Origin: Bradyrhizobium barranii subsp. barranii
Lineage (GTDB): Bacteria > Pseudomonadota > Alphaproteobacteria > Rhizobiales > Xanthobacteraceae
Assembly: GCF_017565645.3 (NCBI RefSeq)
Contig: NZ_CP086136.1
Location: 3,641,501-3,705,500, forward strand
DNA: 64,000 bases
Direction of reading: 5' to 3'
A program made the position numbers and the translations under genes. Positions 28,866 through 36,238 of the stretch are shown piece by piece. Position 1 is the stretch's first letter; every line of letters starts with the position of its first letter. The notes beneath the pieces are model-generated. The model ran no database searches, was not told where the DNA came from, and worked only from the letters and a program-made list of their open reading frames with translations.

Positions 28866-29023
28866 CAGCCGGCCTTCGGCGTTGAATGTGTTGCGCCCTC
28901 GGAGCGTCCGATCTCGGACTGAAAGCGGCCGGCTCCGTCCTTGCGAAGGATCGACTCGGCGAGGACCGAGCGCGCCGAATTGCCGGTGCACAGGAACAAA
29001 ACATTGTACATCTGGTCAGGCAC
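28865..29023 (-). pseudogene. arsC: LMW-phosphatase-type arsenate reductase, internally deleted in frame
   Basis: 52 codons. The N-terminus is an intact thioredoxin-coupled ArsC/low-molecular-weight phosphatase P-loop 'VLFLCTGNSARSVLAES' (CX5R, Cys12-Arg18). After 'GAGRF' it jumps to a C-terminal-like tail 'SEIGRSEGAT..PKAG'. Relatives are about 170 aa, so roughly 110-120 codons seem removed without changing frame. GTG start at 29023 behind 'aaaggagcg'; the stop overlaps aqpS as ATGA, preserving operon coupling. Almost certainly inactive as a reductase since the rest of the fold is absent. Confidence 0.75.
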
Positions 29024-29378
29024 GGCTTCGCTCCTTTCGCTTTGGCGAGCAGCAGGCTTGGAGACTTTCGACGACCGGCTCGCAAACCTCCGGCCGGCCG
29101 CCGCAGCAATCCCGAAGCAGGAAAACCGCAACGTCCCTGAACTCCGCAAGGTTGGCGCGATAGACGATCGAACGGCTGTGTCGCTCGGAGGTGACGAGGC
29201 GGGCACGCGTCAGGATCGAGAGATGAGCCGAAAGGGTATTCGGGGGGACTTCCAGCAGACGTGCGAGGTCGCCGGCCGCAAGGCCATCGGGCTCGTGTCG
29301 GACCAGCGTCCGGAAGGCCTCCAGACGGGTCGATTGTGACAGGGCGGCGAGCGCGAGGACGGCTTCTTCAGTTTCCAT
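29016..29378 (-). CDS. arsR: ArsR family repressor 1
   Basis: 120 aa winged-helix metalloregulator. DNA-recognition helix around 'VPPNTLSAHLSILTRARLV'. Possible As(III)/Sb(III) ligands are in the C-terminal part: 'RDCCGGRPEVC' (Cys91, Cys92, Cys99) plus Cys109-110, rather than in the recognition helix as in R773 ArsR; this is the type seen in other alphaproteobacterial ArsR proteins. It heads the ars operon and overlaps the arsC remnant by 8 bp. A palindrome at 29382-29395 immediately upstream is its likely operator. Confidence 0.9.
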   Translation of the reverse strand: METEEAVLALAALSQSTRLEAFRTLVRHEPDGLAAGDLARLLEVPPNTLSAHLSILTRARLVTSERHSRSIVYRANLAEFRDVAVFLLRDCCGGRPEVCEPVVESLQACCSPKRKERSRA

Positions 29379-29381
29379 ATA

Positions 29382-29395
29382 TCCAGATTTATGGA
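29382..29395. promoter_or_regulatory. ArsR1 operator candidate
   Basis: TCCA-GATTTA-TGGA, an inverted repeat directly upstream of the arsR start in an AT-rich island. Differs from the palindromes beside the other two ArsR genes. Confidence 0.5.
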
Positions 29396-29499
29396 ATTAT
29401 AAGATGTTCGTCAATCCGAAATCCGGCGAGCCCGTCTCGCGTCGGAAGGAGTTATTCGGCAACATTGGCTTGAGGACATCAATTGGCGCGCATCGCAAG

Positions 29500-30041
29500 T
29501 TACCGCATCGAGTGAAAATTATGGCGGGCTGGCGCCAACGGCGGCCACAGAAGCGCGCGAACGATGAGCGGAATACCAACCGCAAAAGGTATCAGCCAGT
29601 ACATGAAATGAGGCAGGTCCTTCCAAAGCGGAAGCTGCTTTCCATTGTCCACGTAGAAAGCAACCAGCATCAGTATGTACGACAGGCCCATCCCCGCGAT
29701 ATGGAGCCTGACCCAATACCACCAGCGGCGCCGGAGCGCGGTGCGCCCGATCCAGGCGCAAGTGAATGACAACGCACCGAGAACGAACAAGTGATAGTTT
29801 TCGGCCCAGCGCATGAGCGACAGTAGCGTCGCGGACGCGAAGAGCGCCAGCAGGACCAGAAATAGGTCGTTCCAAGCCTCGAATGACGCCCGCGACGCTT
29901 CTGACTCAACATCGCGATTGCGCCGATCGCAACGCACGCAAGGCCCAGGGGGATATGCACCCCCAGGACTACCGCCAGAAAGAAGGGGGCGGTCGAAGGA
30001 ATTTCGATACCCGCCACGATCGTCGTTTCTCCGACCGTCAT
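29500..30041 (-). pseudogene. polytopic membrane protein (DUF2306-like), frameshifted
   Basis: Two frames together give one protein. 30041 to about 29857 encodes 'MTVGETTIVAGIE...RLGTTYFW' with an N-terminal membrane part; the other frame continues 'LLALFASATLLSLMRW' through 'FVDN'-like loops and four or more helices to 29500. Adding one G at 29856-29857 ('TYFW-VLLALFAS') joins them. About 180 aa in total, four to five helices; role unknown. It overlaps the MFS gene as ATGA and is the last gene of the ArsR2 operon. If the missing base is an assembly error, the gene is intact. Confidence 0.65.
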
Positions 30042-31312
30042 GGCGCTACTCCTAGCTTTTCATTCATCATCGACTCGGCCGACGAGGACGGTCGTCTGAC
30101 GGCGAATGCTCCGGCGCCACAGACAATGCAGAGCATGCAGCAACCGATCAGGACGGCGGCATAGCTTCCCGTCCAATCGACACTTGCCGCGAAAGGCAGA
30201 GGACCGAACGCCGCGCCGGCAATGCCGAACACGAACGACGCGCCCCTGATTGCGCCGAGATGGTCGCGGCCGAAATACTGCGCATAGCCAGCGGCGTTGA
30301 TAGCTTGCTGCGAACCGTACGCCCCTCCCAGGCTCAACGCATACAGCACACTGATGGCGACGCCGTTGCCAAACGCCGGAAGAGCCGTCGCCAGCGCAAG
30401 CATGAACATCGCAAGCGGAACCAGGTGCCGGGGTTCATAGCGATCCACCAGAAATCCGGTGCCGAGTGTCGCAACAGCCTGAACGCCGGCAAGAAGCGAC
30501 AACAGTAGCAGTGCGTCGCTGTGTGCGATCCCGGCCGTCTGCATGATGGAGAAATGATTGAGCAAGAGCGCGGTGCCGATGGCATTGGTCAGAAAGCCTG
30601 CCGCACACAGCAGCCAAAATACGCCGGTACGGAGCGCCTGTTCGCGCGTGAACGAGGGCTCCTTCCGAGGATATTCTGCGGCCGTTAGCAGCCCGGCGTC
30701 CGTGCTGAGGCCGAATTTTTCCGGCCGATCGCGAAACAGCGCGGCAGCAACCGGCAGAATGGTGAGGGCGACAAGTCCGGCAAGCGCGAGATAGGCGCCT
30801 CGCCAACCGTAGAGCGAGATGAGAGCATCGATGAGTTTCGGAAAGATCATGGAACCAGTCGCGAGCCCGAGGCTGGCCGCCGCAGCGGCAATCCCGCGCC
30901 GACGCACAAACCACAGATTGACGACCTGCTGACTGACGAGGCTAAGGCCGCCGATCGCCGCGCCACGCAACAGTGCGAATCCGACGAGCAGCATTATTGC
31001 GGATTGAACTGTCGCCATGAGGGCGCAGGCCAAGGCGAGGCCACCGGCGATGATGGTCGCCGTCAGGCGGGGTCCACGCCGGTCGATCCAGCGACCGATC
31101 ACAGGTGCGGGCAGAATTCCCGCAAGCGTTCCCACTGCATAAGCGATCGAGGCCGATGTCCGCGAGATGCCAAGATCGGCAGTGATGGGATCGAAGAAAA
31201 CTGAAACGCCTGCCGTTTGGCCGGGCAGGGTCATGAACGAGCCGAAGGTGCCCGCGCCCAGGACGATCCAGCCATAATGGAGAGCCGACGTTCGGGGGCT
31301 CACCATCCGCAC
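30038..31312 (-). CDS. MFS transporter in the ArsR2 operon
   Basis: 424 aa with 12 predicted helices, major facilitator superfamily. 'GRWIDRRGPR' is the loop 2-3 motif and 'GGAYGSQQAINAAGYAQYFG' lies in the second half. It resembles oxalate/formate or monocarboxylate-type MFS carriers rather than a named arsenic pump. Starts 5 bp after the ArsR2 stop and overlaps the next gene, so it is co-regulated by that sensor. The substrate may be a metalloid or an organo-metalloid compound, which is inference from context. Confidence 0.8.
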   Translation of the reverse strand: MRMVSPRTSALHYGWIVLGAGTFGSFMTLPGQTAGVSVFFDPITADLGISRTSASIAYAVGTLAGILPAPVIGRWIDRRGPRLTATIIAGGLALACALMATVQSAIMLLVGFALLRGAAIGGLSLVSQQVVNLWFVRRRGIAAAAASLGLATGSMIFPKLIDALISLYGWRGAYLALAGLVALTILPVAAALFRDRPEKFGLSTDAGLLTAAEYPRKEPSFTREQALRTGVFWLLCAAGFLTNAIGTALLLNHFSIMQTAGIAHSDALLLLSLLAGVQAVATLGTGFLVDRYEPRHLVPLAMFMLALATALPAFGNGVAISVLYALSLGGAYGSQQAINAAGYAQYFGRDHLGAIRGASFVFGIAGAAFGPLPFAASVDWTGSYAAVLIGCCMLCIVCGAGAFAVRRPSSSAESMMNEKLGVAP

Positions 31313-31316
31313 GGGA

Positions 31317-31643
31317 TCAACTCGCCCGGCGCGTCACCGCCGCCGGCACATCACTCGCAAATCCCTCGCAGCAATGCTCGCGCAAGAACGCGATGACTCC
31401 ATCCATGCGATCATATTGAGCGCGGCAGATCACCGTGCGTCCATTTTTTTCCTGGGCGACGAGGCCTGCGGTGACCAACCCGCGCAGATGAAAGGCGAGC
31501 GTTGAGGCCGGTACATCGAGACGGGTCTGGATATCGGTGATGTTAAGGCCGGGCGGCCCGGCCCGAACCAGCAGCCGATAAATGTCCAGGCGCGTCAGAT
31601 TGCCTAATTCGGCCAGGCAACGTGCAGCGATTTTGCGGTTCAT
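31317..31643 (-). CDS. ArsR family repressor 2
   Basis: 108 aa winged helix ('VPASTLAFHLRGLVTAGLV'). A vicinal pair of cysteines, Cys91-Cys92 in 'REHCCEG', is the likely soft-metal site. A second ATG four codons upstream (31655) is possible; 31643 has 'gggaacc' before it. It precedes the MFS gene and diverges from the GDCCVxC gene across a 24-bp palindrome. Confidence 0.88.
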   Translation of the reverse strand: MNRKIAARCLAELGNLTRLDIYRLLVRAGPPGLNITDIQTRLDVPASTLAFHLRGLVTAGLVAQEKNGRTVICRAQYDRMDGVIAFLREHCCEGFASDVPAAVTRRAS

Positions 31644-31677
31644 GGGTTCCCGCATACCGCAAACTCCAGAGAATTAC

Positions 31678-31701
31678 AACTATAATACTAGTTTTATAGT
31701 T
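31678..31701. promoter_or_regulatory. ArsR2 operator candidate
   Basis: AACTATAA-N8-TTATAGTT, perfect 8-bp arms, between divergent ArsR2 and GDCCVxC genes. It lies 35 bp from the ArsR2 start and 86 bp from the small-protein start, so it could control both. Confidence 0.6.
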
Positions 31702-31786
31702 TTAATCGCAATCCAATTTCCGAACTGGCCGCGGTTACGCTGAACGACTAGAATGGGCTTTGTCTCGCGATCGAGGAAAGCCGGCA

Positions 31787-31987
31787 ATGCAAACCCAATC
31801 GGTCATTACGTGTCCGGTCTGTCATCACGCGTCAGCCGAAACCATGCCGACTGACGCCTGTCAGTTCTTCTACGATTGCAAGGGATGCGGGACCCGGCTC
31901 AAGCCGACGAGCGGCGATTGCTGCGTCTTCTGTTCGTACGGATCGGTCCCTTGTCCGCCGATCCAGCAGAACGGAAAGTGCTGCTGA
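31787..31987 (+). CDS. GDCCVxC domain small cysteine-rich protein
   Basis: 66 aa with eleven cysteines: 'CPVC' (9, 12), Cys25, 'CKGC' (31, 34), 'GDCCVFC' (45, 46, 49), Cys56 and a terminal 'KCC' (65, 66). It belongs to the GDCCVxC family, found next to mercury, arsenic and selenium resistance genes; some members are selenoproteins. The role is unproven; metal(loid) sequestration or delivery is the inference. No signal peptide, so cytoplasmic. Confidence 0.85.
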   Translation: MQTQSVITCPVCHHASAETMPTDACQFFYDCKGCGTRLKPTSGDCCVFCSYGSVPCPPIQQNGKCC

Positions 31988-32017
31988 GGCCGCCCCGCCG
32001 GCGGGCGGTCGCCCCTA

Positions 32018-32039
32018 TATTTCCAATATTCTAGAAATA
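32018..32039. promoter_or_regulatory. ArsR3 operator candidate, site 1
   Basis: TATTTC-N10-GAAATA with the core 'attctaga', 33 bp before the ArsR3 gene. The core recurs at 32420-32429. Confidence 0.5.
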
Positions 32040-32071
32040 CGGTTGACGGCGAGGGTGGATCGGCGCATCTT

Positions 32072-32395
32072 ATGGTCATGAAGATCGACGACGCAGCAGC
32101 ACGCTTGGAAGCCCTGGGCAACCGGACCCGGCTTCAGATCTATCGGGCCTTGGTCCGGGCTGGACAGCCGGGCATGCCCGTCGGTCGCTTGCAGGACAAA
32201 TTGAAGATCCCGGCATCGACGCTATCTCATCACATCAAGTCTCTGGTTGCGGTCGGGCTCATTAGTCAGGTCCGCGAATCCACGACCCTGGTCTGCCACG
32301 CGAACTACGACGGGATGCGGGGCCTGGTGGATTTCCTGGTGTCGGAGTGCTGTGCCGATGAAACCGAATGCAAGGATACCAAAACGGCGGCCTGA
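32072..32395 (+). CDS. ArsR family repressor 3
   Basis: 107 aa winged helix ('IPASTLSHHIKSLVAVGLI'), close in layout to ArsR2. Cys93-Cys94 and Cys100 in 'SECCADETEC' form a likely trivalent metalloid site. Alternative ATG at 32078. Palindromes sharing 'ATTCTAGAA' occur before this gene and before the flavoprotein gene, indicating that it controls both its own transcript and the flavoprotein operon. Confidence 0.88.
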   Translation: MVMKIDDAAARLEALGNRTRLQIYRALVRAGQPGMPVGRLQDKLKIPASTLSHHIKSLVAVGLISQVRESTTLVCHANYDGMRGLVDFLVSECCADETECKDTKTAA

Positions 32396-32419
32396 TTTTT
32401 TTGGCCGATTTATTCGATG

Positions 32420-32429
32420 ATTCTAGAAT
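32420..32429. promoter_or_regulatory. ArsR3 operator candidate, site 2
   Basis: Perfect 10-bp palindrome ATTCTAGAAT between the ArsR3 and flavoprotein genes, 15 bp before the flavoprotein start. Confidence 0.45.
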
Positions 32430-32444
32430 AATGGGAGTAGCGAA

Positions 32445-33815
32445 ATGAGCGGCGGAAAGACAGTTGCCATTATCGGGGCGGGGCCGGTCGGCCTGGCTGC
32501 GGCCGCGCACGTGCTCGAACGCGGCATGTCCCCCATTGTGCTCGAGGCCGGACCCGAAACCGGACACGCCGTCCGCCAGTGGCAGCAGGTCCAGCTGTTC
32601 TCGCCGTGGGAGTACAATGTCGACAAGGCCGCCGCGCGCCTGCTTGCACCGACGGGATGGAATTCGCCGGACCCGCAATCCTATCCGACCGGCGGCGAAC
32701 TGCTTGATCGATACCTGGCGCCGCTCGCGACGCGAACGTCGCTACGCGATGTGATCCGGACCTCCAGCCGCGTCTCGGCCATCAGCCGCGTCGGCTTCGA
32801 CAAGGCGAAGACCAAGGGGCGTGAGCAGGCGCCTTTCGAAATCCGCTATCAGAACGGCAAGGGGCCCGAGGTTCTGCGTGCAGATGCCGTGATCGATACC
32901 TCAGGCACTTGGTTCTCCCCCAATCCGGCCGGCCGCAACGGTTTGCCGGCGATCGGTGAGTCCGAATGCGGCGACCGTATTGCTTACGGCATGCCGGATG
33001 TCGGGGGTGTCGCTCGTTCCAGATATGCTGGCAAGACCGTTGCTGTCTTGGGCGCGGGCCATTCAGCGGTGGGCACGCTGATCGATCTCGTACATCTCGC
33101 CGACGAAGTGCCGGGCACTCAGCCCGTCTGGCTGTTGCGTGGCGCCGATCCCGCGAAGGCTTTTGGCGGCGGCCGTAACGATAAACTCGCGGCGCGCGGC
33201 GAACTCGGCAGTGCCTTCGCCGCGCTTGTTGCCTCCGGGAAGATCAAGGTCGAAACTGAATTCGGCGTCACGCACCTCTCGGACCCCGAAGGTCGCCTCA
33301 AGATCGCGGCGGGGTCCTGTTGCGGTGGGCGAAGCGTGGTCGTGGACGAACTGATTGTGTCGACGGGTTTCCGTCCTGACTTCTCGTTCCTGTCTGAACT
33401 GCGTTTGCGGCTCGATCCCGCCATCGAGGCACCAGTCGCTCTCGCACCGCTGATCGATCCCAACGAGCATAGCTGCGGGACGGTGCGTCCCCACAGCGCG
33501 CGCGAGCTCGCGCATGATGAAGCGGGTTTCTACATGGCGGGCATGAAGTCGTACGGCCGCGCTCCGACCTTCCTGATGATGACGGGTTATGAGCAGGTTC
33601 GCTCGATTGCGGCCGATCTCGCTGGCGACAAGGAGGCGGCGGCGAGGGTGGAGCTTGTGCTGCCGGAGACCGGCGTCTGCACACGTGGCGGTGTCGAGGC
33701 CGCCGGGACCGCATCAGGATGTTGCGGCGGGCCGGCGAAGGAAGAGTCGTCCGCCTGCTGCGCTGCCGACGAAACAGCCAAGAAGGCCGGCGCTTCGGGG
33801 TGTGGTTGTTCATGA
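32445..33815 (+). CDS. FAD/NAD(P)-binding flavoprotein with Cys-rich tail
   Basis: 456 aa. Two dinucleotide folds: FAD at the N-terminus ('VAIIGAGPVGLAAAAHV', about 7-23) and NAD(P) in the middle ('VAVLGAGHSAVGTLIDL', about 200-216). This is the plan of flavin monooxygenase/thioredoxin-reductase-like enzymes, similar to ArsO-type proteins in ars operons. Unusual is a 50-residue C-terminal tail with several CC or CxC pairs ('GCCGG', 'SACCAAD', 'GCGCS'), plus 'GSCCGG' in the core. Context (ArsR3 upstream, two MFS carriers downstream with an ATGA overlap) suggests oxidation of a metalloid or organo-metalloid; the substrate is unknown. Confidence 0.75.
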   Translation: MSGGKTVAIIGAGPVGLAAAAHVLERGMSPIVLEAGPETGHAVRQWQQVQLFSPWEYNVDKAAARLLAPTGWNSPDPQSYPTGGELLDRYLAPLATRTSLRDVIRTSSRVSAISRVGFDKAKTKGREQAPFEIRYQNGKGPEVLRADAVIDTSGTWFSPNPAGRNGLPAIGESECGDRIAYGMPDVGGVARSRYAGKTVAVLGAGHSAVGTLIDLVHLADEVPGTQPVWLLRGADPAKAFGGGRNDKLAARGELGSAFAALVASGKIKVETEFGVTHLSDPEGRLKIAAGSCCGGRSVVVDELIVSTGFRPDFSFLSELRLRLDPAIEAPVALAPLIDPNEHSCGTVRPHSARELAHDEAGFYMAGMKSYGRAPTFLMMTGYEQVRSIAADLAGDKEAAARVELVLPETGVCTRGGVEAAGTASGCCGGPAKEESSACCAADETAKKAGASGCGCS

Positions 33816-35032
33816 CGCAAGTTCTCGCGGGCCAAGCCCGAGGCCCGCTCGGCGTCGTCGCCGCGCTCGGCACCGCGCAAACGGTTGCATGGGCGTCGAG
33901 CTATTATCTTCCGGCCATCCTGGCTGCGCCGATTGCGCGCGATCTCGGTCTCGCGCCGACTTACGTGTTCGGCGCGCTGTCGGGAGCGCTCGTCATCTCT
34001 GGTCTGCTCGGCCCGCGCGTGGGGCATGCCATCGATACGTTTGGCGGGCGCAGCCTGCTTGCCATTTCGAACCTCGTGTTTGTGGCAGGCCTGCTCCTGC
34101 TGTCCGTGGCCCATGGCGTAGCGGTGCTGATTACGGCCTGGGCGTTGCTGGGGATCGGCATGGGCATGGGCCTCTATGAGGCGGCCTTTGCGACGCTTGC
34201 GCGCATCTACGGTACCAATGCACGACGAACCATCACCGGCATCACGCTGATCGCCGGTTTCGCCAGCACGCTCGGCTGGCCCCTCACGACCTGGCTCGCG
34301 TCGGAGTACGGCTGGCGCGTCGCCTGTCAGATATGGGCGGCGATCCATATCGCTGTTGCGTTGCCGCTCAATCTCTCGCTGCCGCGCGCCGTCCCATTGG
34401 ACCAGCAGGCTCGACCGGGGCCGGGTGCAATCCAGCAATCCGGACGCCAGAGCGAGACCTTCGCGATGGTGCTGCTGGCTTACATGTTCGCGGCAGCTAG
34501 CTTCGTCAGTTCGGGCATCTCGGCCATTCTGCCGACCATGCTGGTTGCGTTCGGCGCGACACCGGCTCAGGCCCTGCTCGCGGGCGCGCTGGTCGGGCCT
34601 GCACAAGTCGGCGCGCGTCTGTTGGAAGCAGGATGGCTCGCCCGGTTTCACCCGCTGCTGTCGGCGAGGCTGGCCATGCTGATGAATCCGATCGGCGTCG
34701 TTGCGCTGGTGATGGGCGGACCCTTGCTCGCGTCGACGTTCACGGTGCTGTACGGAGCGGGCAACGGCATCATCACCATTGCCCGTGGTACGCTTCCATT
34801 GGCGCTGTTTGGGCCGGCCGGATTCGGCAAGCGGGTCGGCATGATCTCGCTGCCTTCTAGACTGACGGGCGCCGCCGCGCCGCTCACACTGGGGCTGATG
34901 GTCGAGCACATCGGCAGCAGTGCGCTGTGGATCAGCGCGCTCGTCTCGGTCTCGGCCTTCTTCGCGCTCTTGCTGCTTCGTACGGAGCGGGCAACATCAA
35001 AGCCGCTTCAGGTGGGAGAACAAAATTCATAA
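33812..35032 (+). CDS. MFS transporter, flavoprotein operon, first
   Basis: 406 aa, 12 helices, major facilitator superfamily. The start at 33812 overlaps the flavoprotein stop as ATGA. 'GPRVGHAIDTFGGR' is the loop 2-3 motif. Not similar enough to name a substrate; by operon position it probably exports the flavoprotein's product. The stop is TAA at 35030-35032, immediately before the second MFS gene. Confidence 0.85.
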   Translation: MTQVLAGQARGPLGVVAALGTAQTVAWASSYYLPAILAAPIARDLGLAPTYVFGALSGALVISGLLGPRVGHAIDTFGGRSLLAISNLVFVAGLLLLSVAHGVAVLITAWALLGIGMGMGLYEAAFATLARIYGTNARRTITGITLIAGFASTLGWPLTTWLASEYGWRVACQIWAAIHIAVALPLNLSLPRAVPLDQQARPGPGAIQQSGRQSETFAMVLLAYMFAAASFVSSGISAILPTMLVAFGATPAQALLAGALVGPAQVGARLLEAGWLARFHPLLSARLAMLMNPIGVVALVMGGPLLASTFTVLYGAGNGIITIARGTLPLALFGPAGFGKRVGMISLPSRLTGAAAPLTLGLMVEHIGSSALWISALVSVSAFFALLLLRTERATSKPLQVGEQNS

Positions 35033-35060
35033 GCTCGGCGGCCGGTCTCTAATTGCGGTG

Positions 35061-36233
35061 ATGTGCATAGGGCAGGTCGGCAACCTGCTGCCGCATGTGA
35101 CGTTGCCCGCAAATCTGGCGCAGCATTTGATGCCGGAGTGGGGCCTCTCCGCCGCCGAAGGCGGCTTGATGGCGAGCGGTTATGCGTTCGGTTACATGCT
35201 CGCGGTGCCCGTGCTGACGACGTTGACCGACCGGATCGACGCGCGGATTGTCCTGCTCTGGGGCTCGATCGTCAGCGGGCTCGCGACCGCAGCGTTCGGA
35301 ATCTTCGCAGAAGGGTTCTGGTCGGCGACTGCGATCTGGTCCCTTGCAGGACTTGGATTTGCGGGCGCCTATATGCCGGGCCTGAAGGCGCTGACGGACC
35401 GGCTTCCCGCCGGCGACACCTCGCGCGCCGTCACGTTGTACACTTCGAGCTTCTCGGTCGGCGTCGGCCTCTCGTTCCTGGTCGCGCAACTGATCGCCGA
35501 CCGCTGGGGGTGGCGCACCGCCTTCCTCGTCACCGGCCTCGGTCCCGTCGCCATGGTCGTCGCGTGCCTTCTGATGCGGGAGCAGCGGCCCGCGCCGAAG
35601 GCGGGGCGTCTGCTCAACTTCGCACCCGTCTTCGCCAACCGCGAGGCGCTCGGTTACATCCTCGGCTACGGCGCGCACTGCTTCGAGCTTTACGGCATCC
35701 GTACCTGGCTGGTCGGGTTCTGGACGTTCGTGGTCGCTCATCAAGGCGCGCCGTCTTGGTTGAGCCCCGTCGTGCTGAGCTTCTGCTTCGCGGTGATCTC
35801 GATGCCCGCAAGCATCCTCGGCAACGAGGCCGCGCTGAAATTCGGCCGCCATCGGGCGATCACGATCGTCATGATCGCATCGGCCTGCGTCGCACTTATC
35901 ATCGGGCTCAACGCGACGGCGCCGGCATGGGTGCTCGCGCTGCTGCTGCTCGCCTATGGCCTGACCGTGCCCGCCGATTCAGGTGCGTTGACTGCCGGCA
36001 TGTCTGCCGCGGCGACTTCCGAACATCGCGGCGCAACCCTGGCCTTGCATTCGACGGTCGGCTTCGGTCTGTCGGCGGTTGGAGCCTGGGGAACCGGCGC
36101 CGCGCTCGACGCGGCCGGCGGTCCGCAGAGCGCGACCGGCTGGCTGCTGGCGTTCATCGTTCTTGCGGCCGGAATTGCGTTGGGTCCGTTCGCGCTGCTC
36201 TGGGCGCGGATTAGTCGAACACATCACGTCTGA
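35061..36233 (+). CDS. MFS transporter, flavoprotein operon, second (start damaged)
   Basis: At least 390 aa, 12 helices ('VPVLTTLTDRIDARIVLLWG', 'GYGAHCFELYGIRTWLVGFW'). Coding sequence clearly continues upstream of the first in-frame ATG (35061) back to 'KLGGRSLIAV', but no standard start is there. The sequence 'ttcataagctcggcgg' would read 'ttcATGAAGctcggcgg' with one extra G after 35030, giving an ATGA-coupled start like its neighbours. So either a base is missing, or translation begins at ATT 35025, GTG 35058 or ATG 35061, losing part of helix 1. Confidence 0.75.
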   Translation: MCIGQVGNLLPHVTLPANLAQHLMPEWGLSAAEGGLMASGYAFGYMLAVPVLTTLTDRIDARIVLLWGSIVSGLATAAFGIFAEGFWSATAIWSLAGLGFAGAYMPGLKALTDRLPAGDTSRAVTLYTSSFSVGVGLSFLVAQLIADRWGWRTAFLVTGLGPVAMVVACLLMREQRPAPKAGRLLNFAPVFANREALGYILGYGAHCFELYGIRTWLVGFWTFVVAHQGAPSWLSPVVLSFCFAVISMPASILGNEAALKFGRHRAITIVMIASACVALIIGLNATAPAWVLALLLLAYGLTVPADSGALTAGMSAAATSEHRGATLALHSTVGFGLSAVGAWGTGAALDAAGGPQSATGWLLAFIVLAAGIALGPFALLWARISRTHHV

Positions 36234-36238
36234 GCGCT

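Noticed and set aside
27748..29109. A single 453-aa minus-strand protein spanning arsC and the aquaporin region
   Set aside because: Only its 3' third encodes ArsC; the rest is out of frame with aqpS, which has intact NPA motifs.
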